From NCBI GenBank assembly GCA_025997155.1, contig BNUF01000150.1, positions 1 through 6,102 of the forward strand: DNA of 6,102 bases, in the 5' to 3' direction. The DNA comes from Clostridia bacterium (lineage in GTDB: Bacteria > Bacillota > Clostridia > Lachnospirales > WQUN01). This document shows positions 5,392 to 6,102 of this stretch, in pieces (positions within the stretch are counted from its first letter, which is position 1; each line of letters starts with the position of its first letter). The notes beneath the pieces were generated by a model that saw only the letters and a list, made by a program, of their open reading frames with translations, was not told the origin of the DNA and searched no databases. The translations under genes and the position numbers were made by a program.

Positions 5392-6030
5392 TTGGAGTTG
5401 ATTATTATCACACAAAATGAATTGTTCAAATTAATCTATAACTATTATCCGCAAAATTGTGAATTTGATAGCCAGTCTTACAGAAATTCGGTCGAACATT
5501 TGCGCTTAAATAAAATAGTTAAAGATAAAAATATGAGATACCAAGTTTCTATAAAATCTTATGATTGCCTTAAAAGAGTGTTTTCTAACTATCATATCAC
5601 TAAATTAAACAACGATTACTACCCTGGTGTAAGTTATTCAGTGTTATTGCATAAAAATCAACCAATTTTAGATGACGATGAAGATTTATTATTTGCGCTA
5701 AACGGTAAAAGATTTGATTTAGATGTATATGTGAGTTTGTTGTCGAAATGTTATTACATTTGTGTTGTAGAAACTTTGAAAATCAAAGACTGTTTGAAGT
5801 TTTCGGTTATTGATGATACGAGATTTTTTATTGAAGAAATTAATAAACTTGACCAGTCTTTTAGTTCGCTAAATTTTATAAAATTGGATTCAGATATAAT
5901 TTGTCATATAGTTCCTAATGTCGAGACAGAATTGCTTGATATTGGAAATGTTAGAATTTTCAATTGCCTGTTTACAGACTTAATACAAGACCTGTTTTAT
6001 TATCCTCAAAAACGGGAAGTACAAATATAA
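5392..6030 (+). CDS. Hypothetical protein, probable orphan immunity protein
   Basis: Two hundred twelve residues from TTG 5392, chosen because AAGGA (5379-5383) lies 8 bases upstream; the longer ATG 5383 start would overlap this site. The protein starts M-E-L-I-I-I-T-Q-N-E-L-F-K-L-I-Y-N-Y-Y-P. The most striking part is L-L-H-K-N-Q-P-I-L-D-D-D-E-D-L followed by A-L-N-G-K-R-F-D-L, then a hydrophobic strand with Y-Y-I-C-V-V-E. Near the end is V-P-N-V-E-T-E-L, then I-F-N-C-L-F-T-D-L. I have an impression of similar Bacillus and Clostridium proteins next to polymorphic toxins, but I cannot name the family and no activity is implied. No signal peptide or transmembrane helix, so it is probably cytoplasmic. 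The gap from the preceding gene is 80 bases, so both may share the promoter near 4369. AT-rich. No associated toxin is visible. Confidence 0.65.
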   Translation: MELIIITQNELFKLIYNYYPQNCEFDSQSYRNSVEHLRLNKIVKDKNMRYQVSIKSYDCLKRVFSNYHITKLNNDYYPGVSYSVLLHKNQPILDDDEDLLFALNGKRFDLDVYVSLLSKCYYICVVETLKIKDCLKFSVIDDTRFFIEEINKLDQSFSSLNFIKLDSDIICHIVPNVETELLDIGNVRIFNCLFTDLIQDLFYYPQKREVQI

Positions 6031-6102
6031 AGTCTCGAACACTGTATGCGCGAAAAAGATTTTATTGTTGTTAAATTTCATAATTTATGAACCTTGCACG
6101 GC
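6031..6102. other. Non-coding tail of the window
   Basis: No start codon with a ribosome binding site and no recognisable protein fragment. It contains a 15-base palindrome, TTCATAATTTATGAA (6077-6091), with no T-tract, too AT-rich and short to interpret. No terminator for the preceding gene is seen before the window ends. Confidence 0.4.

Noticed and set aside
6077..6091. Palindrome TTCATAATTTATGAA as an operator or terminator
   Set aside because: Short and entirely AT-rich apart from one pair, with no nearby gene start or T-tract to give it a role.
1..6102. CRISPR arrays, tRNA or rRNA genes
   Set aside because: No regularly spaced short repeats and no tRNA- or rRNA-like sequence were seen. 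The only sizeable repeat is the HINT pair.

Overview
The window is the 3' end of an Rhs/YD-repeat polymorphic-toxin locus followed by a reservoir of displaced toxin tips and immunity genes. The organism is probably a low-GC Bacillota member (Clostridia-like). I base this on the purine-rich Shine-Dalgarno sites, the frequent TTG/GTG starts, the AT-rich immunity genes and the style of the YD repeats and pretoxin-HINT domain. No taxonomic marker gene is present, so this is a soft inference.

Layout from left to right. Bases 1-123 are the right end of an IS5-family-like insertion sequence: the last 36 codons of a transposase, then a probable terminal repeat. The IS has landed inside an rhs gene. 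The interrupted gene resumes at about 124 and runs through YD repeats to 1220, where one missing T shifts the frame. It continues in the new frame (1217-2173) through the Rhs core motif ending in DPTG, a variable linker and a short C-terminal toxin tip. Two tandem, homologous immunity-like genes follow (2166-2423 and 2458-2718, DUF7336-like). Next come two start-less cassettes. Cassette A (2719-3327) is a pretoxin-HINT domain plus a small toxin tip, overlapped by a DUF4279-like immunity gene (3320-3706). Cassette B (3707-4363) is a second, decayed copy of the same HINT domain carrying a different tip that resembles HNH/EndoVII (EHHH-type) nuclease toxins. The two HINT copies form a direct repeat of about 360 bp, offset by 928 bp, on either side of the cassette A tip and immunity gene.

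From 4364 to 4630 there is no gene. This stretch has a near-consensus sigma-70-type promoter and a leader with two hairpins, one of them a long near-perfect stem. It is placed to drive two AT-rich genes of unknown function (4631-5311 and 5392-6030) that look like orphan immunity genes. The last 72 bases hold no recognisable gene.

How it fits together: the full-length Rhs protein would normally deliver one tip to neighbouring cells, with the adjacent immunity gene protecting kin. The downstream start-less HINT-tip cassettes act as donors that could replace the active tip by homologous recombination, and retained immunity genes protect against toxins made by relatives. Here the delivery gene appears dead, from both an IS insertion and a frameshift. 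The immunity genes are intact and at least some appear expressible, so the locus may now serve mainly for defence. This functional reading is inference; the sequence layout is seen directly.
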